64,000 nucleotides of DNA from JAKAGZ01 sp964412105 (GCA_964412105.1 CAYPNM010000002.1:62001-126000); one strand, 5' to 3'; counted from the first letter of the stretch, positions 1-9,286 are shown. Numbers and translations: made by a program. Notes: generated by a model from the sequence alone, not told the origin.

Positions 1-1131
1 CAATACTCCCCTGATCAATTGGTAAGTTTTTCTGCCACTATATCTTTTAATGATGCAATTGCCTTGATTAATAAAGTAAGCCAGAAAACGTCAGGGATAA
101 AAGTAGTATCAACGGTTGATAGGAAAGATCCTGTCGGAATTGAAATAAAAAACATGTACTATGAAAAAGCCCTTGATATAATAGTAAAGTATGCAGGATT
201 AATCTATGAAAGACAGAATGATATGATAGTTGTAAAACAAAAGGATGAATCTACGGTAAAGAGAAATGCCTCAACTTATGCTCCTGTGGATGCAAGGGAT
301 GTAAAGATTTCCGCTATCTTTTTCGATTCAGATGTACTTAAAGCCAGACAAATGGGAATTAACTGGCAGGTTTTGCTTTCTAAAAATGGTCTTAACATAG
401 GCGCACAGCTGGGAAATACTCTTAGCCCGGATAGCACATTTAACGGTGAACAGGTTAGTGCCAATTCGCAATTTGATTTGGGCAGATTTTCTGGAAACGC
501 AACAGCACTATTCCAGTTTTTAGAAAGTGAAAATGTGGGACAAGTTATTACTGCCCCAAGTACGACGGTTAGAGATGGACAGGAAGGAACAATTCAAGTA
601 GGTTCAGATTTTTCCGTTAAGACCCAGGATTTTGCCGGTAATACAGTAGAGAAATTTTATCCAACCGGAACTATTCTTAAGGTAACACCCTATGTTTATA
701 AAGAAAAAGGTATTAACTACATTGTAATGAATATTAGTGCAGAACGTTCAACCTTTTCAGTTTCAACACTTACATCGGTAATTAATAAAACTTCGGCTTC
801 AACTCAAGTTATAATGCTTAACGGTGAAGAAACTGTGATTGGGGGGCTGTTTATAAATGATGAGACTAATGTTAGGACAGGTATCCCGTTTTTAAAGGAT
901 TTACCATGGTGGTTCTTTGGTTTGCGTTACATATTCGGTAGCGATAATGTTCAGGTCGAAAAACGAGAGCTCGTAATCCTTATAAAAGCGGAAATTCTTC
1001 CTACTCTTAAAGAAAGGCTTGAGAATCCGCAATCTACGAATCCTTTAAGAGATGAAATTCTCAGAAATAATGAAAAGATTCAGTACTATAAGTTCAACAA
1101 CGCAACAAGTAGTGAAAAACAACTAAAATAA
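1..1131 (+). CDS. Secretin-domain protein, 5'-truncated by the window edge
   Basis: C-terminal part of a secretin (GspD/PilQ superfamily), the outer-membrane ring protein of type II secretion or type IV pilus machines. The reading frame is open to base 1, and the in-frame TTG at base 19 is unlikely to be the true start. Counting from that TTG, residues 5-75 look like a short secretin/TonB N-terminal (STN) fold. Residues 160-335 carry the secretin core, including the EETVIGGLF strand, the GIPFLKDLP lip segment and a hydrophobic ELVILIKAEILP strand at the end. The stop lies 3 bases before the next ATG, so it is co-transcribed with the response regulator and hybrid kinase downstream. Which secretion or pilus system it serves cannot be told, because the rest of that operon lies outside the window. 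Confidence 0.8.
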   Translation, partial: QYSPDQLVSFSATISFNDAIALINKVSQKTSGIKVVSTVDRKDPVGIEIKNMYYEKALDIIVKYAGLIYERQNDMIVVKQKDESTVKRNASTYAPVDARDVKISAIFFDSDVLKARQMGINWQVLLSKNGLNIGAQLGNTLSPDSTFNGEQVSANSQFDLGRFSGNATALFQFLESENVGQVITAPSTTVRDGQEGTIQVGSDFSVKTQDFAGNTVEKFYPTGTILKVTPYVYKEKGINYIVMNISAERSTFSVSTLTSVINKTSASTQVIMLNGEETVIGGLFINDETNVRTGIPFLKDLPWWFFGLRYIFGSDNVQVEKRELVILIKAEILPTLKERLENPQSTNPLRDEILRNNEKIQYYKFNNATSSEKQLK

Positions 1132-1134
1132 CAA

Positions 1135-1500
1135 ATGGAAACCATTTTAATTGTTGATGATGATGTAAACCTATGCAATGAACTTAATGAAGAATTGCAG
1201 GAAGTTGGTTATGACACTGAATCTGTTTACGACGGTAACCAAGCTGTTTTAAAGATTGCTGAAAAAACCTTTGATCTGATTTTACTGGATCTAAAAATAC
1301 CGGAAAAAGATGGCTTTGAAATTTTAAAAGAAATAAACGAAAAAGGGAGAAACTCAAAGGTTATAGTGCTTACTGCTTACGCTGATGTAAAAAGTGCCAT
1401 AGATTCGGCTAAAATGGGAGCTAACGATTTTATTAGTAAGCCATATGATTTTGACGAGCTGTTGATTACGATAAGAAAAGTATTGCAGAAAGATGAATAG
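1135..1500 (+). CDS. Single-domain response regulator (CheY-like)
   Basis: A 121-residue stand-alone receiver domain. The acidic pocket is D8-D9-D10, the phosphoacceptor is D52 (LLDLKIPEKDG), the switch threonine is T80 and the conserved lysine is K102 in SKPYDFDEL, so all phosphorylation residues are present. There is no output domain. It therefore probably acts as a phosphorelay shuttle or by protein contact rather than on DNA. It starts 3 bases after the secretin stop and ends 2 bases before the hybrid kinase ATG, so it is translationally tied to both. Its receiver resembles those of NtrC-type regulators, including the one encoded at 7689-9056. The cognate kinase is inferred, not shown, to be the adjacent one. 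Confidence 0.9.
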   Translation: METILIVDDDVNLCNELNEELQEVGYDTESVYDGNQAVLKIAEKTFDLILLDLKIPEKDGFEILKEINEKGRNSKVIVLTAYADVKSAIDSAKMGANDFISKPYDFDELLITIRKVLQKDE

Positions 1501-1502
1501 AT

Positions 1503-4500
1503 ATGAAGATCAGCTTTAGGATATTATTTATAAATTTTGCTATTGTTGCGGTAATTCTAATAAGTTCTGCTGGGGCCTTCTACTCCGTTATGTACAATGT
1601 GCTTACCACACAACAATCCCGATATTTACTTAATTCAGTTAATGACTTTGTTTATACTTACCGGGAAATTACCCAGAACGCAGATGATGACTTTACTTAT
1701 CTTATAAATAATGATCTGAGCAAAGTATTTAAGCAAAAAGAACCGCTATCCAAAAATATTGATTTTATTTTACAGCAGTCCAGAGGTTCAGGCAGCTACA
1801 TTTTAAAGAATGCCTGTAATAGTAATGTCTACATTTCGAGTCATAAATTTACAATTACAGATTTTTTGAAAAACAATCCTTCTGCTATTGTAAGGACTTA
1901 TAGAGGAAACAATAACCAAGTGTATTACTATGGAAAGATTATTTCGCCGGATTTTATAAACAGATTAGCTGAGAAAATAAGGTCAGATATTGCAGTGGTT
2001 TGGAATGGATCCCCGATTATATTATCTAATGAGGATGAAAACCAGGGTAATTATTATCTAATTACTCAGGCATTTCAGGAGCTTCAAAATAAAAATAATT
2101 TTGATGTTGTTAATCAAGATTTATCCCCAGCTAATTTGCTTTCTACAATTTATAAACCAGATGTAGGCAAAAATCCAAATAATCAACTTGACTTTATAAT
2201 TTTTACAACCCTCAGTGAAACACAACAGTTAAAATCCAGCATTAAAAGTATATTGATAGTAATAGGATTGGCAGGTATAGTTTTATCATTAATTCTTACA
2301 TTAGTTTTTACAGATAAAATCAGAAAACAAATTTCAATCTTAAGTAAGGCTACTGAAATTACAAAAGAAGGAAATTTTAAGGCAGAAATTCCCATTCAGA
2401 GTAACGATGAAATAGGCCAATTAGCTCAAAATTTTAATGTAATGCTGATTGAGCTTGAAAAAAACGAAAAAGCAAAAAACGAATATTCAGAATTTATTAC
2501 TCTTATTAATAAAAATCCCACGCTCTCAGAAATTTCAGAAGCTTCATTAAGTAAGATAATTAAAACAGCAGGGTTTGTCGTGGGGGCACTATATGTTGTT
2601 GAGGATACTGATAAAGTAACCCTTGCAAGTTCTTACGGCCTAAATGAAAAGACCAGATTATCTTCCGATATAACTTTTTTTGAAAAAGTAATTAAAGATA
2701 AAGACATAATCGAAATGAATTTCGAGGAGAATCCCTCAAGAATTTCTTTAGGTATTATAGATATTGAAATAAAGCACGCACTAATTGTACCAATTATTTA
2801 TAGCAAAAAAGTTATAGCCATACTGGAGCTTGGTTCCTCTGACAAACCGACTTCCGAAGCACGGGAGTACCTTGCAAAGATTAAAGAACAGTTGGCAATC
2901 GGCATAACAAATGCAACGGCCTTTGTTCAAATGAAAAACTTAGTTGCTGAATTGAAAAAACTAAATGAGGAATTTCAAAAACAAAACATTCAGATAAGGA
3001 AGCAGAATGAAACGTTGGTTGAATTGCACAATGAATTAAAAGAGAAAGCAAAAGAACTCGAAATTCAAAAAAGTAAAGCGGAAGAGGCAACAAAATTAAA
3101 ATCTCAATTTCTTGCCAGTATGTCTCATGAGTTAAGGACACCGATGAATTCGATTCTTGGTTTGACGGAGTTAATTTTAGAAGAAACATCGCTTGCTGGA
3201 AAAAACAGAGAAAGACTGGAGGTAGTATTAAAAAGCAGTAAAAGACTGATGAACCTTATAAACGATATACTTGATCTTTCAAAAATTGAAGCTGGCAAGA
3301 TGGAACTTCACAACGAAGATGTTTTGCTTGAAGAATTAATCAGGGATGTGGAAACAGCTATAAGCCCTCTTATAAATAATAAATCTATAGATCTAAAAAT
3401 AAGACGCAATTGTAATACGAGTATAATAATAAATGCGGAAAGAGAAAAAATCACGCAGGTTTTGATAAATCTTCTTGGTAATGCTATCAAGTTTACTGAA
3501 AGTGGATATGTTGAATTAGGCATCTCAAATGTAAATAATAATATGATTCGATTTGACGTAAAAGATACAGGCATAGGTATTTCAGAAGAAAATATTCCAA
3601 TAATATTTGAAGAATTCAGGCAAGCAGACGGTACTACAACACGTAAATTCGGTGGAACGGGATTGGGATTAGCTATTTGCAAAAAAATAGCGGATCTTCT
3701 TAAAGGAAGCATCACTGTTAAAAGTAGTGTGGGACAAGGATCAACATTTTCATTTTCGGTTCCGCTTAAGTTTGTCTCGGAAAAAAGTATTGAAGAAGGT
3801 TCGGATAATAAAGACATTAAACGGTCTGAGCCAAATAATGGCCCGGTGCTTGTAATAGATAATGATCCGCAAGTACGAATGACTATTGGCCAATATCTTG
3901 TTTCGAAAGGGTATGAAGTAGTATATGCAGATAATGGGGAAAAAGGTCTTAAAATGGCGGTTGAAATTCACCCATTTGCTATCACGCTAGATGTTTTGCT
4001 ACAAGGTAGTAACGGTTGGTCTATTCTTAAAGATTTAAAGGAGAATCCTACAACGAAGGACATTCCCGTTATCTTGATTTCAATTATGGGGGATAGGAAT
4101 CTTGGTTATGGGTTCGGCGCATTTGAATTTTTTGTAAAACCTATTTCCAGTGAAATGCTACAATCTGCTTTTGATCGCTTGGAAAATGCTTCAAAAAGAA
4201 GAATTGAAAAAATAGTTATAGTTGATGATGATGAGACCGAATTTGAATTATTCAAACATGCATTTAAGAATGAAGGCATCAGAATAGATTATATAAAGGA
4301 TAGTGAACTGGCATTTAGTAAGATTCTGGAATCTCAGCCAGATTTAGTAATTCTTGATTTGATTATGCCGCGAATGGATGGGATAACCTTATCATACAAA
4401 TTAAAATCAAATATTGAAACAAAACATATTCCTATAATAATCAGCACCGCAAAGAATTTGACTGAAGAAGAAAAAAAATCTTTGCAGTCAGTTGTAGAAA

Positions 4501-5054
4501 GTATTACAATAAAATCAATGGGTCACCCGCTAGATGTATTAAAAATTGTTCGTGACCGATTAAAACTGCAGGAAAATTATTTTAGTTCCAGAAAAATTAT
4601 TTCAGAGAACAAATACAATATTTCTGGAATTCTTGATTCAGTTTCAAACATCACATCAGAGAAAAGTTATTTAAGCGATGTATTGATAGTAGATGACGAC
4701 CCAGAAACTCTTTTCACTATTAATGAAATTGTAGAATCCTGCGGGTGCAAGACTACCTTAGCTAAAAATGGATTGGAAGCTTTAAATGCGCTTGAACAAA
4801 AAACACCTGATTTAATATTAATGGACATTATGATGCCCGAGATGGATGGATTTCAGGCGATAAAAAAGATTAGAGCAACACAGCAGTGGGCGCAAATACC
4901 AGTTTTCGCAGTAACAGCAAAAGCGATGATTGAGGATAAGGAAGTAATTCTAAGGCATGGATTTGATGATTATATACCAAAACCTGTTAATCCTACGATA
5001 ATGTCGGTTAAAATCAAAAAATTATTTTCAAGAATTAAAACAAGCCGATTATGA
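1503..5054 (+). CDS. Membrane hybrid histidine kinase, HAMP-GAF-HisKA-HATPase with three receivers
   Basis: An 1183-residue hybrid sensor kinase. TM1 is at about residues 8-30 and TM2 at 248-270, enclosing a roughly 215-residue periplasmic sensor. A HAMP linker follows (270-325), then a GAF-like region (335-470), a long coiled coil (475-535) and HisKA with H542 in SHELRTP. The ATPase has an N-box NLLGNAIKF (N660), DTGIG (688-692) and GGTGLGL (717-723). Three receivers follow: about 782-890 (D830, motif LDVLLQ instead of LDxxMP), 903-1015 (D952, with no KP motif) and 1060-1175 (D1108, K1160). Only the third has every canonical residue. ATGA overlap links it to the next gene. The three receivers suggest a multistep relay, probably through the neighbouring single-domain proteins. 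The ligand is unknown. Confidence 0.92.
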   Translation: MKISFRILFINFAIVAVILISSAGAFYSVMYNVLTTQQSRYLLNSVNDFVYTYREITQNADDDFTYLINNDLSKVFKQKEPLSKNIDFILQQSRGSGSYILKNACNSNVYISSHKFTITDFLKNNPSAIVRTYRGNNNQVYYYGKIISPDFINRLAEKIRSDIAVVWNGSPIILSNEDENQGNYYLITQAFQELQNKNNFDVVNQDLSPANLLSTIYKPDVGKNPNNQLDFIIFTTLSETQQLKSSIKSILIVIGLAGIVLSLILTLVFTDKIRKQISILSKATEITKEGNFKAEIPIQSNDEIGQLAQNFNVMLIELEKNEKAKNEYSEFITLINKNPTLSEISEASLSKIIKTAGFVVGALYVVEDTDKVTLASSYGLNEKTRLSSDITFFEKVIKDKDIIEMNFEENPSRISLGIIDIEIKHALIVPIIYSKKVIAILELGSSDKPTSEAREYLAKIKEQLAIGITNATAFVQMKNLVAELKKLNEEFQKQNIQIRKQNETLVELHNELKEKAKELEIQKSKAEEATKLKSQFLASMSHELRTPMNSILGLTELILEETSLAGKNRERLEVVLKSSKRLMNLINDILDLSKIEAGKMELHNEDVLLEELIRDVETAISPLINNKSIDLKIRRNCNTSIIINAEREKITQVLINLLGNAIKFTESGYVELGISNVNNNMIRFDVKDTGIGISEENIPIIFEEFRQADGTTTRKFGGTGLGLAICKKIADLLKGSITVKSSVGQGSTFSFSVPLKFVSEKSIEEGSDNKDIKRSEPNNGPVLVIDNDPQVRMTIGQYLVSKGYEVVYADNGEKGLKMAVEIHPFAITLDVLLQGSNGWSILKDLKENPTTKDIPVILISIMGDRNLGYGFGAFEFFVKPISSEMLQSAFDRLENASKRRIEKIVIVDDDETEFELFKHAFKNEGIRIDYIKDSELAFSKILESQPDLVILDLIMPRMDGITLSYKLKSNIETKHIPIIISTAKNLTEEEKKSLQSVVESITIKSMGHPLDVLKIVRDRLKLQENYFSSRKIISENKYNISGILDSVSNITSEKSYLSDVLIVDDDPETLFTINEIVESCGCKTTLAKNGLEALNALEQKTPDLILMDIMMPEMDGFQAIKKIRATQQWAQIPVFAVTAKAMIEDKEVILRHGFDDYIPKPVNPTIMSVKIKKLFSRIKTSRL

Positions 5055-5722
5055 AGAAAATATTGGTTGTAGATGATTTACCAGAAAATGTTTTTATGCT
5101 TCAGGATCGACTGGAACATGAAGGATATGAAGTAATAACCGCATATGATGGCCTGACCGGGATTGAGAAAACAAGAAATGAATTACCGGATCTTATTCTG
5201 TTAGATGTTATGATGCCAGGAATTACAGGGTTTGAAGTTTGTAAAACCCTTGCAAACGATATGAAAACAAAAAACATTCCTATAATTCTTGTTACTGCTA
5301 AAATTGGTGCTGAAGACACAAAAGAAGGGCTCGAAGCAGGTGCTTTCGATTATATCAAGAAACCATTTAACAGAATAGAATTGCTTGCAAGGGTCAATTC
5401 GGCATTAAAATTATCTGATGCCCAAAAAATGCTTATAAAGGCGGAGAAACAAAGCGTATTTGCAGCAACGGTAGTGACCGCTAATCATAAAATTAAGCAG
5501 CCGTTAACATTGATGAACCTTTCGGCAGCGGCGATTAAGAGGGAATTGGCTAAAGAAGAAATTTCAATAGAATCAATTACGAAAAGACTAAACTATATCG
5601 AACTGGCTATTAAAGAAATTAATGATGTGCTTAATAATATGAATACTATTAAAGATCCCACAATGGCCGAATACACCGAGAATATTAAGATGATTAAGGT
5701 TGACGAGAATGTTGCTAAATAA
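5051..5722 (+). CDS. Receiver domain fused to a lone DHp-like helical module
   Basis: A 223-residue protein. Residues 1-122 are a complete receiver: DD at 8-9, phosphoacceptor D52 (LLDVMMPG), T82 and K104. After a short linker, residues 135-200 resemble the dimerisation/phosphoacceptor helices of a histidine kinase, with H146 in NHKIKQPLTLM aligning with the H-box form HExxQPL. The protein then ends in a short tail, and no N-box or glycine-rich ATPase motifs follow. The ATG overlaps the stop of the hybrid kinase (ATGA). It could be a phosphotransfer intermediate that takes phosphate from the hybrid kinase, a dimeric response regulator, or a kinase that has lost its catalytic domain. The open frame and operon position favour a working protein. 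It ends 2 bases from the convergent kinase gene. Confidence 0.8.
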   Translation: MKKILVVDDLPENVFMLQDRLEHEGYEVITAYDGLTGIEKTRNELPDLILLDVMMPGITGFEVCKTLANDMKTKNIPIILVTAKIGAEDTKEGLEAGAFDYIKKPFNRIELLARVNSALKLSDAQKMLIKAEKQSVFAATVVTANHKIKQPLTLMNLSAAAIKRELAKEEISIESITKRLNYIELAIKEINDVLNNMNTIKDPTMAEYTENIKMIKVDENVAK

Positions 5723-5724
5723 GT

Positions 5725-7686
5725 CTATATCAACTTTTTAATTGTAGCCAACAAAGTATCAAATTCATAGGGTTTTGTTACTACGCTTGTTATCCCCTTC
5801 TTTTTTAATTCCGCCTCATCATTTAGTGATGTACTGCCTGAAGAAAGGATTATTGGCATAGTTAGATTTAAGCTGCGAATTTTTTCGGAACATTCTAAGC
5901 CGTTGAGACCCGGCATATTATAATCAATGATAACCATATCTGCTTTTAATTCTTCGGTAAGAACTTTAATTACCTCATTTCCATTATAAACTTTTATAAC
6001 GTTATATCCTGCTGACTCCAGCAGTTCTCCAAGCAAGTCGCTAAGCATAACCTCATCGTCAGCGAGAAGAATTATTTTTTCTTCATTGGATGCTTTTTGT
6101 ACGGTTGGTTCGTATGCCGGTATAAAAACGTCAAATGTGGTTCCTTCTCCCACCCTGCTGGAAACTTCAACTTCTCCGTTATGAGCTTTAATTATCCCGT
6201 ATGTAACATAAAGACCGAGTCCGGATCCACTTTTTTCTAATTTTGTTGAAAAATATGGATCAAATATTCTTAACAAATTTTCTTCGGATATTCCAGAACC
6301 TGTATCACTTACTGATAGCCACACATAATTATCGGTCTGTAATAGAGGATGAATTGTGCTGTTTTTTTTATCTATTGTAATATTTTTACCCGATAAAATT
6401 ATCTTTCCTGATTTTTCAATTGATTCTTTTGCATTAACGCAAAGATTCAATAATATTTGATAAATTTCAGTGCCGTTGCCTAGTATGTTATAAAGATTAT
6501 CTTCTATATTACTTTCGAAAGTTATGGCTTTAGGGAAAGTATGATTTACAACTTTTGATATTTCATTTAAAAGAAGATTTGGATTAACCAGTTCCTTTCT
6601 TTTGGGTGTGGGTTTGCCAAAGGATAGTAATCCTTTTGTTAAATCTCTTGCTCTGACGGAACAACTTTCAATGTTATCAATCAAACGGCCTATGTTTTCG
6701 CTCTCAGGCACCCTTTTCCGCAGAAGATTTACGCTTCCAAAAATACTTGAAAGCAAGTTGCTGAAATCATGAGCCAAACCTGATGAGAGTTTTCCTATGG
6801 TTTCAAGTTTTTGCGATTGAAGGAGTCTGGTTTCAAGAGTTGTGTTTAACTCTCTTGCCCTAAAATTTGTGATCGCAAAACTCAAGAGGGCAGAAAACTG
6901 TTCGATTGTTTTTACCTGAAAATCTGTGAAGTCATCTTTAATTTTTCCTACAATTATGGTTGCAATATGGTCATTATCAAAGATACAAGGAGTTAATAAA
7001 ATAGATTGTGATTTGAATAATTGGGAGAGAGTTGAAGCCAAATTGTCTGGGGACTGGTTTCCTCTCAGAGATTTTCGATTTGCTGTAAGCCATTTGTTTA
7101 GAAAAGTAAAATTCGAAGCAATATCTTTTTTTAAATCGTCAAAAGTTGAAAGATAATTATCCGGATCATAAAGAGAAAAATTGTATTTGTGGATTTCCTT
7201 CTGAATATTATAAACAATTATGGCATAATTACTTTTGCTAAGTGAAATGCATTTTCCGAGAATTTCATTTGAAAGGTTTGCTAATGAGTTTTCTTTTATC
7301 AAAAGCGTAAGAATGTATTGAAGATCCTGAACAAATTCTGAATTAGTATCCCCATAAACGCTTTTTTTTGAGTCATCCGTTTTTATTTTGATGACATAAC
7401 CTTCTATTTTATTGCCCGAAGCGAGAGGCTTAATGGTTACTGGTTGAGAAATATTCTTAAGCTTTAATCTTGAAGGCCTGAGTTTGTTTTTTTTTATTTT
7501 AATTAAATCAGTATCTGTAAAAAAACCGGAAAAGCTTATTTGCTTTAGCTGGGTGAGACTAAAGAGCTTTTTAAAATTATCATTGAACCAGAGGACCTCC
7601 CAATTCTTATTAGCTATAGCAAAAGCTCCTACCTTTCCTTCTAATAGTTTCTTTAATTTATATTTTGAAACTATTTTATCCAGCAT
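5725..7686 (-). CDS. Soluble PAS/GAF hybrid histidine kinase with C-terminal receiver
   Basis: A 653-residue kinase with no clear membrane segment, so probably cytoplasmic. Residues 15-105 look PAS-like and 125-275 GAF-like, both assigned from pattern only. The HisKA box is SSGLAHDFSNLL with H306, the HDFSN type common in PAS-linked kinases. The ATPase has N418 (LNLCVNAKES), DTGSG (461-465) and GSGLGL (487-492). The receiver covers about 537-653 with DD at 543-544, phosphoacceptor D588 (IIDYNMPG) and K638. It is encoded 2 bases downstream of the NtrC-type regulator on the same strand, so the two form a classic kinase/regulator operon. The kinase may control that regulator directly, or dephosphorylate it through its own receiver. 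Confidence 0.9.
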   Translation of the reverse strand: MLDKIVSKYKLKKLLEGKVGAFAIANKNWEVLWFNDNFKKLFSLTQLKQISFSGFFTDTDLIKIKKNKLRPSRLKLKNISQPVTIKPLASGNKIEGYVIKIKTDDSKKSVYGDTNSEFVQDLQYILTLLIKENSLANLSNEILGKCISLSKSNYAIIVYNIQKEIHKYNFSLYDPDNYLSTFDDLKKDIASNFTFLNKWLTANRKSLRGNQSPDNLASTLSQLFKSQSILLTPCIFDNDHIATIIVGKIKDDFTDFQVKTIEQFSALLSFAITNFRARELNTTLETRLLQSQKLETIGKLSSGLAHDFSNLLSSIFGSVNLLRKRVPESENIGRLIDNIESCSVRARDLTKGLLSFGKPTPKRKELVNPNLLLNEISKVVNHTFPKAITFESNIEDNLYNILGNGTEIYQILLNLCVNAKESIEKSGKIILSGKNITIDKKNSTIHPLLQTDNYVWLSVSDTGSGISEENLLRIFDPYFSTKLEKSGSGLGLYVTYGIIKAHNGEVEVSSRVGEGTTFDVFIPAYEPTVQKASNEEKIILLADDEVMLSDLLGELLESAGYNVIKVYNGNEVIKVLTEELKADMVIIDYNMPGLNGLECSEKIRSLNLTMPIILSSGSTSLNDEAELKKKGITSVVTKPYEFDTLLATIKKLI

Positions 7687-7688
7687 AT

Positions 7689-9056
7689 TTACTCTTGCTT
7701 AATCTGGTATTTTTTGATTTTTGTATAAAGGGTTTTGGGACTGATACCAAGTTGGCTGGCGGTTTGTGTTCTATCCCATTTATTTAATCTTAATGCATGG
7801 GCGATGTGTTTTTTTTCAATTTCATCCATGCTTAGTACTTCTTCGATTTTTTGCTGCGAATTGTCTTCGACTTGCTCAATATTCTCTATTATTTCTGCAG
7901 GTAGATTTAAATCTTCTACATGGATGGTATCTCCTTCGGCAAAAATCATGGCCCTTTCTATAATATGATCAAGTTCTCTAACATTTCCCGGGAAGCTGTA
8001 TTTTGATAAAGCTTCTTCGGCCTCGGTCGATAATTTTTTTGGAGACCTTATGGGTGATTTAATTTCCAAAAAATGGCGAGCTAATAAGAGAACATCACCT
8101 TTTCTTTCACGCATAGGAGGTATGGTAAGTGTAATTACATTTAATCTGAAAAGCAGATCTCTTCTGAATTTTTTATTGTCTGCCTCTTCAAGAAGATTTC
8201 TGTTTGTCGCTCCAATCACCCTAACATTTGAAGTTAGACTAGTAACTCCCCCTATTCTTCTATATTCTCCGTTTTCAAGGAAGCGCAGAAGTTTAGGCTG
8301 CAGGGATAAGCTTAGTTCACCGATCTCATCCAAAAATAAAGTTCCACCGTGAGCAATTTCAACAAGTCCTTGCTTGGTTGATTTTGCATCGGTAAAAGCT
8401 CCCTTTTCATGACCAAATAATTCGCTCTCTATTAATTGATCAGGAAGCGAAGCACAATTAATAACAACGAATGGTTTGTCATTCCTAGCTGAATGTCTAT
8501 GGATGTAATCAGCAAATAATTCTTTCCCTGTACCAGTTTCTCCCTCTATTAAGATATTTGAATCCGAAAGTGCAGATTTGTTTGCAAGGTTAATTATTTT
8601 TTGCAATTCCGGACTTTCCCCAATAATAGAGTTAGACAATTTCTTATTTACCTGGCTTGCGAGGATTGTAGTTTTTACAAGCAACTCCTTGTGTTCGAGA
8701 GCCCGATTTATAGTAACCAGTAATTCATCAAAATTATAAGGTTTATTGATAAAATCGTATGCACCTGTTTTTATGCATTCAATTGCCTTTTTTACATCAG
8801 ATTGTGCAGTCAGGACAATGACCTGAAGAGAGGAAGTATAGTCATTAACAAATTTCAATACGTCTTCTCCTGAAACTTCACCCATGTTAAGATCTAGAAG
8901 AAGTATATCGTAATTTTTTCCCTTAATTGCTTCAATAGCCAGATTTCCATCATAAACGGTGTCCACAACAAAACCCTCTTCCAGTAACTGTTCCTTCAAA
9001 AGGTAACAGAGGGTTTCATCATCATCACAAACGAGAATTTTTGCGTTTTTTATCAT
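7689..9056 (-). CDS. NtrC-family sigma-54-dependent response regulator
   Basis: A 455-residue activator with receiver, AAA+ and Fis-type helix-turn-helix domains. The receiver (1-120) has D11-D13, D55, T83 and K105. The AAA+ domain (about 143-375) has Walker A GETGTGKE (172-179), the sigma-54 contact loop as GAFTDA (219-224) rather than the textbook GAFTGA, and Walker B GGTLFLDEIGEL (237-248). The C-terminus (about 412-452) is a Fis-like HTH with the KTLYTKIKKY recognition helix. It should remodel RNA polymerase holding sigma-54 at -24/-12 promoters; its targets are unknown. It is first in a two-gene minus-strand operon with the hybrid kinase. GAFTDA occurs in other sigma-54 activators and does not by itself imply loss of function. 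Confidence 0.95.
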   Translation of the reverse strand: MIKNAKILVCDDDETLCYLLKEQLLEEGFVVDTVYDGNLAIEAIKGKNYDILLLDLNMGEVSGEDVLKFVNDYTSSLQVIVLTAQSDVKKAIECIKTGAYDFINKPYNFDELLVTINRALEHKELLVKTTILASQVNKKLSNSIIGESPELQKIINLANKSALSDSNILIEGETGTGKELFADYIHRHSARNDKPFVVINCASLPDQLIESELFGHEKGAFTDAKSTKQGLVEIAHGGTLFLDEIGELSLSLQPKLLRFLENGEYRRIGGVTSLTSNVRVIGATNRNLLEEADNKKFRRDLLFRLNVITLTIPPMRERKGDVLLLARHFLEIKSPIRSPKKLSTEAEEALSKYSFPGNVRELDHIIERAMIFAEGDTIHVEDLNLPAEIIENIEQVEDNSQQKIEEVLSMDEIEKKHIAHALRLNKWDRTQTASQLGISPKTLYTKIKKYQIKQE

Positions 9057-9136
9057 ATAGCTTTAAGAATACTTAAATTTTACATTCATTGTAGCCCCTT
9101 ATTTAACAGATCGATGAGCCAGTTGACCAAAAAAGC

Positions 9137-9167
9137 TTGGAATAAAATCCTTGAATTCTTATATTTA
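9137..9167 (+). promoter_or_regulatory. Candidate Bacteroidetes-type promoter for tRNA-Lys
   Basis: TTG at 9137-9139 is followed after 20 bases by TATATTTA at 9160-9167. This is close to the Bacteroidetes sigma-A consensus TTTG-N19-21-TAnnTTTG, and it lies 16 bases before the tRNA. It was assigned by eye. An upstream TTGACC at 9123-9128 is too far from this -7 box to pair with it. Confidence 0.4.
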
Positions 9168-9183
9168 CGGCTCCCAATTTTTA

Positions 9184-9255
9184 GGGCGCGTAGCTCAGGG
9201 GTAGAGCATCTGCCTTTTAAGCAGAGGGTCGGTGGTTCGAAACCACCCGCGCTCA
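9184..9255 (+). tRNA. tRNA-Lys (anticodon TTT)
   Basis: A full cloverleaf folds by eye: 7-bp acceptor GGGCGCG/CGCGCTC with one G-T pair, D arm GCTC/GAGC, anticodon stem TCTGC/GCAGA around loop CTTTTAA (anticodon TTT), and T arm GGTGG/CCACC with loop TTCGAAA. The discriminator is A, and CCA is not encoded. It is the only tRNA in the window and sits alone between the sigma-54 regulator (minus strand) and a flavin-binding protein. Confidence 0.96.
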
Positions 9256-9286
9256 CTTATTAACAACATATTTTTTAATAACTTAC

